DNA of 64,000 bases. Source: Blasia pusilla. Its lineage: Eukaryota > Marchantiophyta > Marchantiopsida > Blasiales. The stretch is taken from contig CM114271.1 of assembly GCA_050084515.1 (NCBI GenBank), positions 20,274,001-20,338,000 of the forward strand. The letters are read 5' to 3'. Made by a program: the position numbers and the translations under genes. Shown here in pieces: positions 1 to 12,180 of this stretch (position 1 is its first letter; each line of letters opens with the position of its first letter). The notes under the pieces are model-generated. The model did no database searches, was not told where the DNA came from, and was given only the letters and a program-made list of their open reading frames with translations.

Positions 1-1487
1 GGTAACAGCCTGGATTTGCAACAAGCCGAGCAGTCTGCACTGCCTCTCTGTTGAGTTCTGTGAGTCCATAGATGGCCTCCTTCTGTGAATTCGAAACAAG
101 GTCTTATTCAGAGTACATTACTGCAACTGACATGTTTTTCTACAAAAACCAATCAAATATCCTAAGGTCCAATCCAAACTTCTGTTGTGTTTGATCACAT
201 GGATAGTGTCCAATCACCTGTAAGTCAACTGCACGATGAGGACCATTGTACCACTTTTCATATTCCTTAACATTCTTCAATCTAAAGTCCTGCAAGAGAC
301 ACGATCACCTTCATGGTCACTGATTAACCCAGCTCAGCTCATTAGTTTTGAAAGCTTGAATGTCAAACAAGCATTACAGAAAGTTGGAACTCACTGCTGA
401 CAGGTCGACCACCTTCAGATTGGTTGGCAGTGCTGCAATAATTTCCTGCACAAGCATTTTTGTAACCCACGACGACATCGATCACGAAAATATAAGAAAA
501 AAGCTGATGGGAAATTAAAAAATTATTGTCAAGGAAACTTGACCTGGAAAGTTTTACTTCAGATAGTTTTCAAAGTTTTGATCATTTCACCTCATCAGGA
601 AAAGCATGAACATCAGGTTTGTTGAGTACTGGAGGACTTTGACATTGCTAGATTACATCTCAGTTGATTTATGAGGACAGGCACCTGAGTTGTGCCGTGA
701 GGGAGGCAACAAAAGACCGCATCAACTTGTGAAAAGTCTGCATCCTTCACCGCAACCATGTCTGGTAGATTCTGCATTCATGGCATTACTGTCGGTCATC
801 AGTTCAATTGATTTCCAGAGACCATCTCCTGTCTGTCAATTTGACATCTGGCCAAAAACTAATAGGATGGGCACCAATGGGCACTTGGTACAAGCTAACT
901 AAAGGTTGATGTCCAGTAAATTTCTGACTCACCTGGGTGATCAAATGAGGGAACACAGATGCTAGAGATTGGCCAGCTTTCCGATCAGCTGTCATTACAG
1001 TCACGCAAAATGCCGGGTGGGTTGCAAGAAGCCGCACTATCTGAATGATTTTCGGAAACACTTCAGAGCAAATAACACCTCCACGACAGATAACCTCATT
1101 CTTACCAAACTTGCTCAAACTAACGATTCCTGTCAATTAGTTCAGCTAGATGAATGTCATGAGCTCAGTCCATGGGGCAACTTAGAATTGAACAAGTGCA
1201 CTGATTTACTGCGACGTTGAACATAACGTCGGTACCTCTGATCCCGTATAGCCACTTGCTCCGAGGACACCAATACGAACAACGTCCTTTGACTTGCTGT
1301 CTTTCAGGACTTGTAGGTTCTGAGGGGCAGAGGTTACTGCCATTGTGGTTGCACTCTTCTTGGTCGGCTTTAGACGAGGTAAGACATCTGCCCTCCCGAG
1401 GAAGATACCTTTGTTGGAACCTCCCCATATCTGCAACAAAAAATGCCATGGATACAAATCCCAACACACCAAATTAAGGAGGGGCAA
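1..1487 (-). CDS. argC: N-acetyl-gamma-glutamyl-phosphate reductase (AGPR), 5' part, six exons, runs off left edge
   Basis: Arginine biosynthesis: NADPH-dependent reduction of N-acetylglutamyl phosphate to the semialdehyde, in plants a plastid enzyme. Exons read on the minus strand with GT..AG borders in one continuous frame: 1430-1236, 1040-933, 771-685, 445-395, 289-218 and 82-1. They give the nucleotide-binding GASGYTGSE, then IVRLLATHP and [43 protein letters not shown], and finally VANPGCY with the catalytic cysteine at the window edge. All of these match plant AGPR. The first readable exon has a Lys/Arg/Ser-rich stretch suited to a plastid transit peptide. An in-frame ATG lies at 1487, but a good acceptor (ttgttgcag) at 1431 suggests an upstream exon, so the true start is unsure. 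The C-terminal half lies outside the window. Confidence 0.93.
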
Positions 1488-4110
1488 ATCGTATCAAGTG
1501 CCTTCAAACTTCCGAGTTAAAAGCTTTTTACATTGTTGTGAATATCCGCTGGCAATACAGAAGCCCACCTCGGAAGCGCGCGAGCATGTAGATGTGGTTG
1601 CTCCTATGCAGAGAGACATCACCATTGGGACGAGCTGGGGACGATGTCGGGCTCTTGGACTGTCTTACACGCTTGAAGACAGCACCGCACAACACAATTA
1701 CATGAAAGGAGGAGGTAGGATTGTTTCATGAAGTGGAGCCGTGCAAGCCGTAATTACCAGAAGGGATCTATGACGGTGCAACGTGTGACGATATCAAGCA
1801 ATGTCCTACTCTGACCGACTACAACACCTACGAGAGTACGAGGAGCGTAACCACCGCCTTTGGCTACATTACATGCAGGTGATTTACATACAAGCACAGA
1901 GAAGCAGGGGGGCTTGGAGGAATCGCAACGCACTCACAAGGTAATCAGCGCAAAGCAACGATATGACTTGGTCTGGTAAGCAAGTGTCTCCGTTCTGCTG
2001 ACAGAACAGCGCAGGATAATCAGTACAATTGAGCGCGACATGGACGCTACACGCGTGAAATCACGGAATAGGGGACAAAAGTGAGAATCGCTAGCACTAA
2101 CAAATCCGCACCACTAAACAGAAGAGACTCTCAGTTCCAATTCACCGCGCACGGTTTGTGGACACAAATCACTAAATCAAGGCCAATTCTCTCCGTCGAC
2201 AAATCAGCGACGTTCTTTCGTAATGCACGAAGCCTCTGCACTCGGTTCTCCTCCTCCTTCCACCAGTTCGCTAAAACCCCAAAGATGGAGGCGAATGCAG
2301 AGAAAAACCCTGCAGTGGCCAATGCTAGGGTCCCAGAGGACGTGGGAGCGTGAGGAGGTGTGTGGACCCCAACGGACTCTTTTCTCCAGATCAATCTGAC
2401 ATGCGACAGACAATCTACGCGATGCACGGAGGTAGGAGGACGCAGAATCCTTCCCGTAGACTCTCGATATGTGCACTCTCCTTGTCGCATAGATTCTCCC
2501 TCGCACTCCACCGAGTCCTCTATGCGGATTGCGTCTCTTTATCTCCCCTCACTCACTCTTACTCTCTCTGTGTCTATCTCTCAATCCGCAGACACTCGAA
2601 TTCTTCCATGGTTATTACTATTCCCGTACCTTCACTTTCCTTTCTTCTTTCATACATTGTTAAGGAGTGGACTGTGAACCGGGTCCAACCTCATTGACTG
2701 CAATAAGATCGCAGCAGCAGCAGGAGGAGCGGCGGCAAGTGATGGTCGTCGGCAGACAGACGAAATGCCAAGCGGTGCGCAGATCGCATGGCGCAACAGA
2801 ATCGCCAGCTCAGAAAGTACCCACTGAGCTCCAACTGCTCCCGCACCTCCTCCGCTCCATCGCAGGAGTGATAGGTGGATTGAGAAGATCTCTTGTTATC
2901 AGCTTGCCCAATCACCCGCCACTTCGATTTGCCGTCTAGACTTCTACTGCCATGCAATCACGAAGAAAAGAAATCTCCATTCGCAAAATGGAAAAACAAA
3001 GATTGAGGAACGACATAGAGAGAGTAGACTAGAGTTTTAGTCCACGGCAAGCAGATCTTGCTTATGGGACCCCTTCCATATACATCGTATTTCACATGAC
3101 ACCTTCACATCTAGACTCTCACTCGAAAGATTTGGTTTTTATTTTTATTTTTAAGGCCTGGAATTTTATCTAACCTGGGAGCATAGTCAAGACACACTAG
3201 ATAGAGAGAGATGGAGGGAATGATAAAGTGGAAATGAATAAAGAGAACCACCACGAGAAACTAGTATGGCCCTTATGAGGGAGGACGAAAAATGTCTCTT
3301 CATGCTTGTGGCATGCATGAAGGAATGCTATCACAACTTTAGAATAAGTGGAAAGAGTTCTAAATGCAGTTGGATTCATGGGTGGGTTAGGGGTTTTATG
3401 GAGCTAGGAAGTTGAAGTTGCACAGAGAGAGTTGGAGGGCTTGAGAGTATATTTGATTAAATCTTTAATTGCTAGAATTATCATTGATGGATTAGGCAAT
3501 ATTGGAGTTGTTGTAGAGGATGATGACCTTCCGTATGATCAGAATCCAAGGATTAGGAAAGGAATACAAGTTTTTGGTTTGAGGGTATTCATCCTTGGGA
3601 TAGAAAACGCCATATCAAGTTACTTAGATCATGGGTTCCGGATGGAAAATAGAGTGACTAGTTTATTGTTTCCAAATCTTTCATGCATGAGAACAATGTG
3701 CTCCCAAACTCCATTGGGTCCAAAGTTTGAATCTACTCAAAATTACCCATTTTTGTTAAAATCCATTGTCTGTTCTTATTCATTTCTAACCCCTCTCACA
3801 CTAACTCGAGGATGAATAGGCGCAAGGAGAAAGAATTACATACTTATTTTTTCCCACACCAATATGAAGGAGGTTATAGCACAATGGAGAAAATGCCCCT
3901 ACATATCAACAAGTCTTTAGAAAATGGAAGCTAAATCTTCCACCATAATTCTGGTTGTCTTTAGAAGAGGTATGTTTAGGACTTCTTCTTTCCTAACTCA
4001 CCAATGACTCTCCTTGATCAAATATTTCAAGAATTGCTTCTATTTCTAATCAATGAAGAGGTATGTTTAGAACCTAGTTTTCCTTCAAGTAGATTGCACA
4101 AACGTGGATA
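1488..4110. other. Intergenic stretch upstream of argC; no gene recognised
   Basis: This should contain the argC promoter and possibly a first transit-peptide exon. A short plus-strand reading frame begins at an ATG at 2285 (MEANAEKNPAVANARVPED...) and could be the first exon of a divergent gene, but no homology is recognised and no second exon could be followed. From about 3.1 kb the DNA turns AT-rich, resembles old repeats, and shows no protein motif. Confidence 0.4.
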
Positions 4111-4114
4111 TTAT

Positions 4115-4800
4115 GTGAGAAGAGGCAATGGTTGAAATTCAGGTTGTGAAAACCAGAATTATGGTGGAAGATTTAGCTTCCAATATCGTGATCAACAAAA
4201 TCAAGGCTATCGAGGTTAGCAACAACCACAACAATATTGTTAGCAAACAAACTTTGGCACATGAAGGAGCAACTTCAAAGGAAAAGGAAATGCCTATATT
4301 CAAGGTTATCGACCACCTTGATTTTTCAATTACTACAGGATCAAATATTATTGCGCCAAAGATTGCTTCAAGAAGTAGAATAACACCGTATTTGGAATTC
4401 TTTGACAACATAATTATGTAGAGTAGAACTAAAGTGACTATCAAGATTTGACCATAAACCAAATCATGGAAGCAAAGAGCTTAAGTACAAATGATGAAGA
4501 ATAGTACATCGATTCAAGAGCATCAAATGATATGATTATTCATAAGTAATGGTTCACCAAATTGGAACTATTGAAGACTCCAAGGGTTGTTGTGAAAGGA
4601 TGTGATACATAACATTATATTACTCACATGAATAATTTTTTTTTCATTCTTCGAACCTCTAAAATTACTTCTTTGGGAGATGTTTTATGTGTATCTCAAA
4701 TGGTGACGGTTTTGATCAAGAAGAGCATAACCCAATATAGGGTAGAGCTTGAGAAGAGCTCAAGTCCTAAAAGAGCTAGATTCCAAGGAGGTTGCAATTA
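4115..4800 (+). pseudogene. Ty1/copia relic: gag zinc knuckle into protease
   Basis: In one frame, interrupted by stops, an Asn/Gln/Gly-rich stretch is followed by a decayed CCHC knuckle ending YCAKDCFKK, then a protease-like YIDSRASNDM (copia usually DSGASNHM) and WFTKLELLKTPRVVVKG, the usual sequence downstream of copia protease. Many stops and the loss of Gly in DSG show it is dead. No LTRs were found next to it. The 4801-5270 interval up to element A shows nothing recognisable. Confidence 0.6.
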
Positions 4801-5270
4801 GCCTCAAATCTTATTTATTTGGTGGTGTGCTCATGGTTGGAAGTCATAGTAACTTAACCTAAAATATTTTAGGATGAATAAGGTGGCCTAGGAAGGCTTG
4901 TGAGGAGATGGTTTGAACTCCTTAAAGATCTAAAAAGTCATGAAAAAGGCCCAAAATTGTTACAATGATAGTTTATGTCGAGGGCCATATATAAGGAGCA
5001 ACCCAAGAAATAATCTTTTTTTAAAGGAGGGGTTGTATTTCTTTAGAACTATATACAAGGAGGGACAAGAGATTGGAACCAAAATCATACCTCTGAAACC
5101 ATGGGGGGTTGAATCAAGCTCGCAAGATGGATTGCGAGGTTGGAAATGAGGGGTTTGACTCGAAGCCAAGTCTACATGATCCAATTTTGATATTAACCTT
5201 GAACTTTGATCCAAGGCTTGGATATTTAGTGTTAGTCAGAGATTCTTTCAAGGTCCATTAGGAAGTTGGA

Positions 5271-5274
5271 ACTA
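5271..5274. repeat. Target site duplication ACTA, left of element A
   Basis: ACTA directly precedes the TGTC terminus of A and recurs at 15221-15224 directly after the GACA terminus. It shows that the integrated unit runs from repeat A1 to repeat B2. Confidence 0.8.
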
Positions 5275-5865
<591 letters not shown>

Positions 5866-7288
5866 CAAAGAGAGAATGAGAGCTACAATGCGGGAGCTTG
5901 CTGGAGTTTTGCTTTGTTTGCAGGTTAGGGACCGTGTTCCCTCCTTCATGACTCATGGGAGTGCTCACGGGAGCAAGAGTCATTCAGTTTGCTGTTTTCC
6001 GTAACCGTTTTTTCGTACAAGAGAGTGGCGCGCGGAAGCGCTGCCCAAATGTTGGTACAATTTGAGTGTGGGGGCCGATTACCTACTCCGGTGCTCTTGA
6101 GAGCACCATGTAGCTTTCTGATTTGTCTTTTCACAGGTTTTACATTTTCGTTGGGAGAAATCAGCGCGGAAGCGCTGTCGAATTTTGTGTAGAAGAAAGA
6201 GACGTTGTGGTTTACGACAGTCCCCATCAATTTTTATAGGGTTTTCCGATTCAACATACTTTTAACGCCATCATAGATCTTGAAGCTATGCAAGTTGTGC
6301 AACAGATGGTGCGTGATTTGGAGCTGCAAGTAGAAAGTTATGGCAAATTTTGTAATTGCCAATTTTAGGGTAAAAGTCGAAACCCTAAAGCAGTAGCTGC
6401 TGTTGGCGGCGCCGTAACCGTCGACCGCCGTGGCCGTGGCCGTCGTCCAGGCTGTCAACCCGTCGCCAAGACGTCAACCCTTTGCCATGCCCTTCAACCC
6501 GTCAGCTGGCCTATTACCCGTCAAGTTGTCGTTGATCGACTATTACCGTTGCTTAGCCGACGGTTGGGAGCAACGGCCGTTGACTGGTCGTGTCTATGCA
6601 TCGCCAGGTAGTTGTTCAGGCCGCCTTTGTCACACCTTTGTGGAGCTCATCATCGACCGACTGGAGTACTACTCTGGACGACGTGTGACCTAGTGATTTA
6701 TGGGGTCCAAGTTTTCTAGCGGCATTACTATGTTTTGAGTTGGTAGCCGCTCCACGAAGATCCAGTACCGTGACGTGACGCCCGTAGCCGCAACGCACCA
6801 CCGATTTCCGCACCGTGCCGCTCGTGGCCGCACCGCACCGTCTCGATCGCGGAGCCGCACCATCATTGTGGAGCAGATTATGTTTTGCTGGTTTGAGGAG
6901 TTTGGCTTCACAACCGAGTTGGGGTCGAGGTTTGCAGTTGCTGCGGAGAGATTCAACATTTACTGAGGTTACCCATCCTGGTCTTTTGCCCTATATGTGT
7001 GAGGGAATTCCAAGAATTGGGCAGTTATTTGACATATTGGGTTTGTGTGGATGCAGAGAGCATCGTTTATGTGTGTGGATTAAGGGACATAGACATGTGT
7101 GGGATGTCCAAAGTTGATGGGTAGGTTGTCGATGAGATGATATCCTGGTTGATTTGCCGCACCACACCGTCTGTTGCCGCACGTCACACAACTCGGTGAG
7201 AGGGAGTGTAGATCGAGTGCCGCATGTTTAGTCTGAGTGATTACTCACAGACGGGAGAGTGAGTGTGTGCGAGGGCACGAGGATCATC
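5866..7288 (+). other. Untranslated leader of element A
   Basis: About 1.4 kb between A1 and gag with no convincing protein. It holds a stem ATGACTC/GAGTCAT around GCTC-acgg-GAGC (5947-5983), two hairpins closed by a GGAA (GNRA-type) loop on GCGC stems (6030-6041 and 6162-6177), and CCG-rich short repeats at 6400-6860. The leader of relic F (22165-22560) shares the same hairpins. An open frame at 6430-6693 has no recognisable motif and overlaps the CCG-rich repeats, so it is not called as a gene. Confidence 0.6.
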
Positions 7289-8640
7289 ACGGCGTCCTTT
7301 CAGGACTTTGAGAGGCGAGGTGATGAACCTAAGAGTAACTTTAGAGGGTTTACACGGAGTGGCGTGAGGTTTCGAGGGTCTCCACATGAGGGACCCCCTC
7401 GACCTCCTTCTGTGTCATCCTCAGACGAGGGGAAGGGTGTAGAGGAGTTTGTGAGCACATCGCCACACATTGTGAGTGGTCCTACCAGTTGGGCGTACGA
7501 GATGGACGAATGGGGTAGAGGGCCGCGTAGGTTCTCAAGTGCAGTAGGCACCATAGAGTTGCACGACTTCATCGAGGAGGTTAGGAGTTGGTGCGACTCC
7601 GAGCGGGCCAGGAACTTTAGAGAGTTCAACCCGTTTACAGCATGGAACAGTATGTTCCAGCATTTAGAGGGGGCACCCATGGACGATTACCATGAGTTCT
7701 CTCAGAGATATGCTCGTGAGATCGAGGCGTGGAGGCTCTACTATGACCCACATTACGTGTCATGGACAGAGCCAGTCCCAGATGAGGAGGAGGAGTCAGG
7801 AGAGGCTACTTCATCTTCCCCTAGTGATGTACTAGAAGGGGTGAGTCGGACTGGGGCAGTTGCATGGTCCAGTCGGGTTCGTCTTAGGCTCAACCCTGTG
7901 GTTGAGTTCTTTGCTGAGTTGAGGGCGAGCTACCAAGGGGTACAAACGGAGAAGTTGTAGAGCATCCACGACTTCCAGAGGCGCCCGGGTGAGAGTTTGC
8001 GTGAGGCTTACACTCGCTTGCGCCGGTTGATCAACGTCACTCAGGGGGTGACAGAGGCTCAGGCTATCCAATCATGGTACAAGATGCCGCACCCGTGTCG
8101 TCAGGGTCATGGACATGTGCCTCAGCATGGAGGAGGAGATGGTGCTACACCAGGGTGTTATCAGTGTGACTACTGTCAAAGGTATGGTCATACACGCGCC
8201 AGGTGTTTTAGTTTACATCGTGAGTTACGTCCGGATCGAGGGCCAAAGAGGGCACCAGAGCGAGTAGCCGGTCCGGGTGGGCTAGAGATCGTGCACCTGG
8301 TGGTCTTGTTGGGGGACGAGGAGTTGGAGTTGCCCGACAAGGTGGTGGAACTGCCCGTGGAGGAGGTAGAGTCCTACCACCTAGACGCGTCGAGGGAGAT
8401 GTCGGGCGTGAGGCTAGGATGGCTTCTCAGATACATATGCTACAGGAGCAGATTGCCGCTATGGCATAGAGATTACCCGATGCCGGATCCGTGGCATCGA
8501 CATCATATGGAGCAGCCAGAGATATGGAGGATCCTGGTTGGATGTGCGGGGTTGCCCATATGGAGGCAGCCGCAGTTGTGACGCGTGGAGCAGCCGTAGA
8601 GTTGGATCCATAGCGAGGGGAAGCCAAGAAACAAACTAGG
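7289..8640 (+). pseudogene. gag: gag of element A (capsid region and CCHC zinc knuckle)
   Basis: Structural protein packaging the element RNA. Conserved among A, B and C: GVRFRGSPHE near the start, GAVGTIELHDFIEE, FNPFTAWN..FQHLEG.PMDDY, then FQRR.GESLREAYTRLRRLI typical of Ty3 capsid C-terminal regions, and a knuckle CDYCQRYGHTRARC (CX2CX4HX4C). An in-frame TAG at 7958 interrupts it and the sequence drifts out of frame after the knuckle. No ATG stands at the N-terminus; where copy C has ATG, A and B both read ACG. Confidence 0.8.
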
Positions 8641-9551
8641 CTTCCTCAGTCTTTCACGTTGTTCGAGGCGATGAGGACCCCATCGATGGATCCTCATCAG
8701 AGTTCCTGGAGAGTTGGTGATGTTGTTGGTGTGCAGGCACGAAGGGCGATGGGAGAAGCGAGTGCGACGACTCCTATTGTTGATGCTCAGGAGGGGCATG
8801 TATTGAGCACGTTGTTGGGGGCGGCCACCATTGTGTACCGCGCTCCTTTATTTTCTGCTTCCGATGTTATGACGTTGGGGGGTACGACCGTCGAGGCTTT
8901 TCGGCTCGCCGCTACGGTATGTGAATATGGAGTTGGAGTTCCTGCATCACGTTCAGAGGTGATTGCACAGGAGGTGATGGACCTGCCCTTGGAGCGGATG
9001 CTCGGGCCGTCCACGTCAGATTCATGGCAGGCTGCCGCTGCTAGGATGGCGGAGATGCCCGCTAGACCCGCGATAGAGCGCGCCATGGCGTCTCCTGGTG
9101 TTGTGTTGGTGGATAACCAAGGAGAGGTCTTCCAGTTGGTGAGTCCCGGAGGTAGAGCTTTTAGTGTGTAGCGCGTCTTGTTGGATTCAGGAGCGCAACC
9201 CCTGATGTTGGGGAAAGCGTCATTCAGAGGATTGGGCTTGACGAGAGCCGATGTGGAGCGTTGTCCATTCCAGATAGAGACATCTTTGGGCGGAGTGAGT
9301 ACTACACAGTATATCACGCGACAAGAGGTCATGGTGAGGATTCGCGCGGGACATCCTACAGATGAGTCCATGGTGCGAGCCAAGGCGATAGTGACTGATG
9401 CAGAGTCCTACGACGTCTTGGTTGGTGGAGTAGTGTTATACCCGATGGGGTTTTTTCCCTGGATTACCGGGAAGAGTCAGCGTCCTACAAACCAGGATGG
9501 GAGTCAGGTGATGGGCGCCTTAGCTCATTACCCGTTTGATTCACATGTGCA
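8641..9551 (+). pseudogene. Retropepsin-like protease region of element A
   Basis: Aspartic protease that would process Gag-Pol. After a spacer (QSFTLFEAMRTPSMDP and PLFSASDV..FRLAATVCE, also in B and C) comes RVLLDSGAQPLMLGKA with the catalytic DSG at about 9184-9192, then CPFQIETSLGG and AESYDVLVGGVVLYPMGF, which fits the second half of a retropepsin fold. One stop (9169-9171) sits just before the active site. Of the three long copies only this one keeps DSG; B has ESG and C has DSR. Confidence 0.75.
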
Positions 9552-10879
9552 GTGATCGAGCAACGGCCAGGAGAGATGACGACCTTAGCAGCATTTAGCA
9601 GTGCCATCACTTGGCCTAGTGATTTGATTGAGGGACATGTCCATGCAGAAGATACTCCCGTTCCTGATATTTCTATGGAGAGGAGTGTTATGGTAGCCGC
9701 ATCCTTCCGTGGAGGAGAGGTGCCGCTGTGGGGCTCGATTAAGGAGCTTCGACGATTGGCAGATGAGCACGTGCAAACCGCGTGGAGCGAGGCGTTTGCA
9801 CCGGAGCATGACGGGTCTGAGGAACCCGAGGTAGCAGGGATTGCTACAATGACACCCTTGGATACCACACCCATTGTGTGGTGTACCCCGGAGGAGGGTA
9901 TTCGAGTGTTAGATCTCTTTGGAGGGATTAGCACCGGGTTAGCTGTTGTTTTGCAGGCATGAGTGCGAGTACAACAATACCTGTATGTGGAGAGTGATGA
10001 TGTTGCGAGGCGCGTTTCACTTCGACATGTGGCATAGTTACGCCTACGTTTTCCCGACTTATTGTCTGTGTCCGCGGTACAGGGATATCAGAGTTCCCTA
10101 CCAAGGGATATTTCGTTGTTGGGGGCACAGGACTTAGAGCGGGTAGGGACCATTGATTTGGTCATTTTTGGTTGGCCATGTCAGGGCCAATCGAGTGCTG
10201 GACGAGGTAGCGGGTTGGCTAATACTCGGTCCAGGTTTTTTTGGGAGATGTTGAAGGTCTTACGGCAGTTGTGGAGCACCAATCTCATTCTCCAGCCTAC
10301 ATTCTGGAGAATGTGCCCATTTTAGGAGACTCCAGGTCATGGGTGGTGATAAGTGCTCATTAGGTGCGTGCCTGGATCGGCCCAGGAGTGTTCTTGGATG
10401 CGGTGAGTGTAGGTTCTTGAGCCCATCGCCCACGTCTATGGTGGACCAACTTGGTGCCCCATGCGGTGTTACGTAGGGCGTATGCGAGAGTGGAGCGCCC
10501 CTCCCATTTGTTAGTGGATTCCATTCTGGATCCAGGTCGTCGATCACAGGCAGTGAGGCACGATGATCGACCATCGTTGACTGTGGTCAACAGGGTAGGT
10601 AGGCCGCGGGTAGCCTTTCCCATGTTTGTGAGTTTTCCCGCTTCCTATGCTTACAAGGAGGTTGATCATGGCTTGGTTTGGGATGACCAGGTTGAGAGGT
10701 TGGTGGAGCCCAATGCCAACGAGAGAGAGGGGGCGATGGGATTTCCCCCAGGAGTAACGACAGTCCTGTCAATATCAGAGGCATCACGATATCATGTCTT
10801 GGATCAGGCGATGGACCTGAATAGCTTGACATGGATCTTTAGCTTTGGAGTGGCTGAGCAGCGTCAGATGAGATCGTGA
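9552..10879 (+). pseudogene. DNMT3-like C5-cytosine DNA methyltransferase domain inside element A
   Basis: Would methylate cytosine in DNA using S-adenosylmethionine. Motif I RVLDLFGGISTGLAVVLQA (about 9900-9956), an acidic YVESDD (motif II), IDLVI.GWPCQGQS with catalytic Pro-Cys (Cys codon 10179-10181, motif IV), after a frameshift YILENVP (motif VI), DAVSVGS.AHRPRLWWTNL (motif VIII-like), and NEREGAMGF...LDQAMDLNSLTWI (motifs IX-X). The canonical I to X order resembles DNMT3, not the permuted order of plant DRM. It sits between protease and RT, where gypsy elements have nothing. Two stops between motifs II and IV and a frameshift near motif VI inactivate it. An N-terminal region of about 110 residues (LAAFSSAITWPSDLIEG.. 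VETLTPLDTTP-like) is also shared by all copies; I do not recognise it. Confidence 0.85.
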
Positions 10880-12180
10880 CAAATCACAGCGGTTGCGTTG
10901 GTGAGCCCCATGCCTACCAAGATTGTGGAGGCAGTGGCTGGGGGCGAGACCCGAGGAGATCAACACACCAGGGGAGATCGAGAGAGACACCCTTGGACTT
11001 CTTGGGATGTTTTGCAGGTACGCCAAGAGATGATAGCCACAACATCGAGCGTGGTTCCGGGCACTTCATGTGGAGGAGATCAGAGTTTGCAGTTGGTTGC
11101 AAGAGAGCGGTCGAGTGTTGTTGTTCGAGACGGGGTTGCGCCATACCAACCACCGATATCCACGCCGAAGAGTCCTACCGTAGTCACGATGGAGACTTGG
11201 GAGCCAGATATGGGCCCTAAGTTGACATGAGGAGAGCAGCGCCAAAAATATCAATTCCTCACGAGTTATAAGAGCTGCTTTGTGTTTAGCATGGAGGATT
11301 TGGGTACGCTGAAGGCACCGGGGATCCGCATTGAGTTGTCGAGTGATACGCCGATCTTTCGATGACCCTATAGGTACAATGATATGGAGAGGGCTGTGAT
11401 TCAGAGTAGGAGCCAGGACTTGGTTGGAGCAAGACTAGTGGAGATGTCGCATGGGGAGTATGCATCTGCCACTGTCATGCCCGCCAAGAAGGATGTGCAT
11501 GGCAACAAGATGGATAGGCGGATGTGTGGGGATTACCGACCTATCAATCGGGAGACGAAGTCCGATAGGTATGCCATGCCCACCCTTGAGGAGATCTTTG
11601 GTGCAATTGGTCATGCAAAGGTTTTCAGTTCATTGGATTTGTGAGCGGGATACTATCAACTGCCTATAAGATTGGAGGACAGGCAGAAGACGTCATTTTG
11701 GGGCATCGATCCTCACGGGAAAGATTGTTTGTACCAGTGGCGGTTCTTACCATTTGGGTTAAAGAACGCCCCGACTGAGTTTCAAAGGGTCATGGATAGG
11801 ATCTTGGCTGGTCTGGATTTTGTTAGGTGTTATATTGATGACATCGTAGTCTTTAGCGCCACGGTTGAGGAGCATGAGCGACATCTAGAGGAGGTGTTTC
11901 GACAATTGCAATTACATGGGCTTAAGCTACATCCAGGCAAGTGCAAGTTCTTCTACGACCGGATTGAGTACTTGGGTCATACGATATACCCAGGGGGCCT
12001 TGGTGTTCAATAGACAAAGGTAGAGGCTATCTCACGCATTCCACGCCCTACAGATGTGAGCCGTGTTCGTGCATTCATGGGATTGGTAAACTTCTATCGA
12101 TGGTACGTCAAGGGATTCAGTTTGATTGCGGAGCCGCTGACCTTGGTGACCAAGGTGGATCACGAGTGGCACTAAGGGGA
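10880..12180 (+). pseudogene. Reverse transcriptase of element A
   Basis: RNA-dependent DNA polymerase. A low-homology linker (to about 11270) leads to GIRIELSSDTPIF, PYRYNDMERA, HGEYASATVMPAKKD, RMCGDYRPIN, FSSLDL.AGYYQL, KTSFWGID, QWRFLPFGLKNAPTEFQRVMD and the active site CYIDDIVVFS (YIDD at 11831-11842), then HPGKCKFF and YLGHTIYP. Order and spacing are those of Ty3/gypsy RT. Stops fall at FSSLDL*, GVQ* and WH*. Confidence 0.88.

Noticed and set aside
4128-4421. Hypothetical 97-residue protein at 4.1 kb
   Set aside because: The neighbouring frame gives a decayed copia zinc knuckle, so this is a shadow.
7300-7680. Minus-strand frames opposite gag and other coding parts of A-C
   Set aside because: Shadows of the gag-pol frames; the sense frame has recognisable domains, these have none.
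9946-10137. Cys-rich 63-residue frame beside DNMT motif II (A)
   Set aside because: It is the methyltransferase read out of frame; B and C show the true frame.
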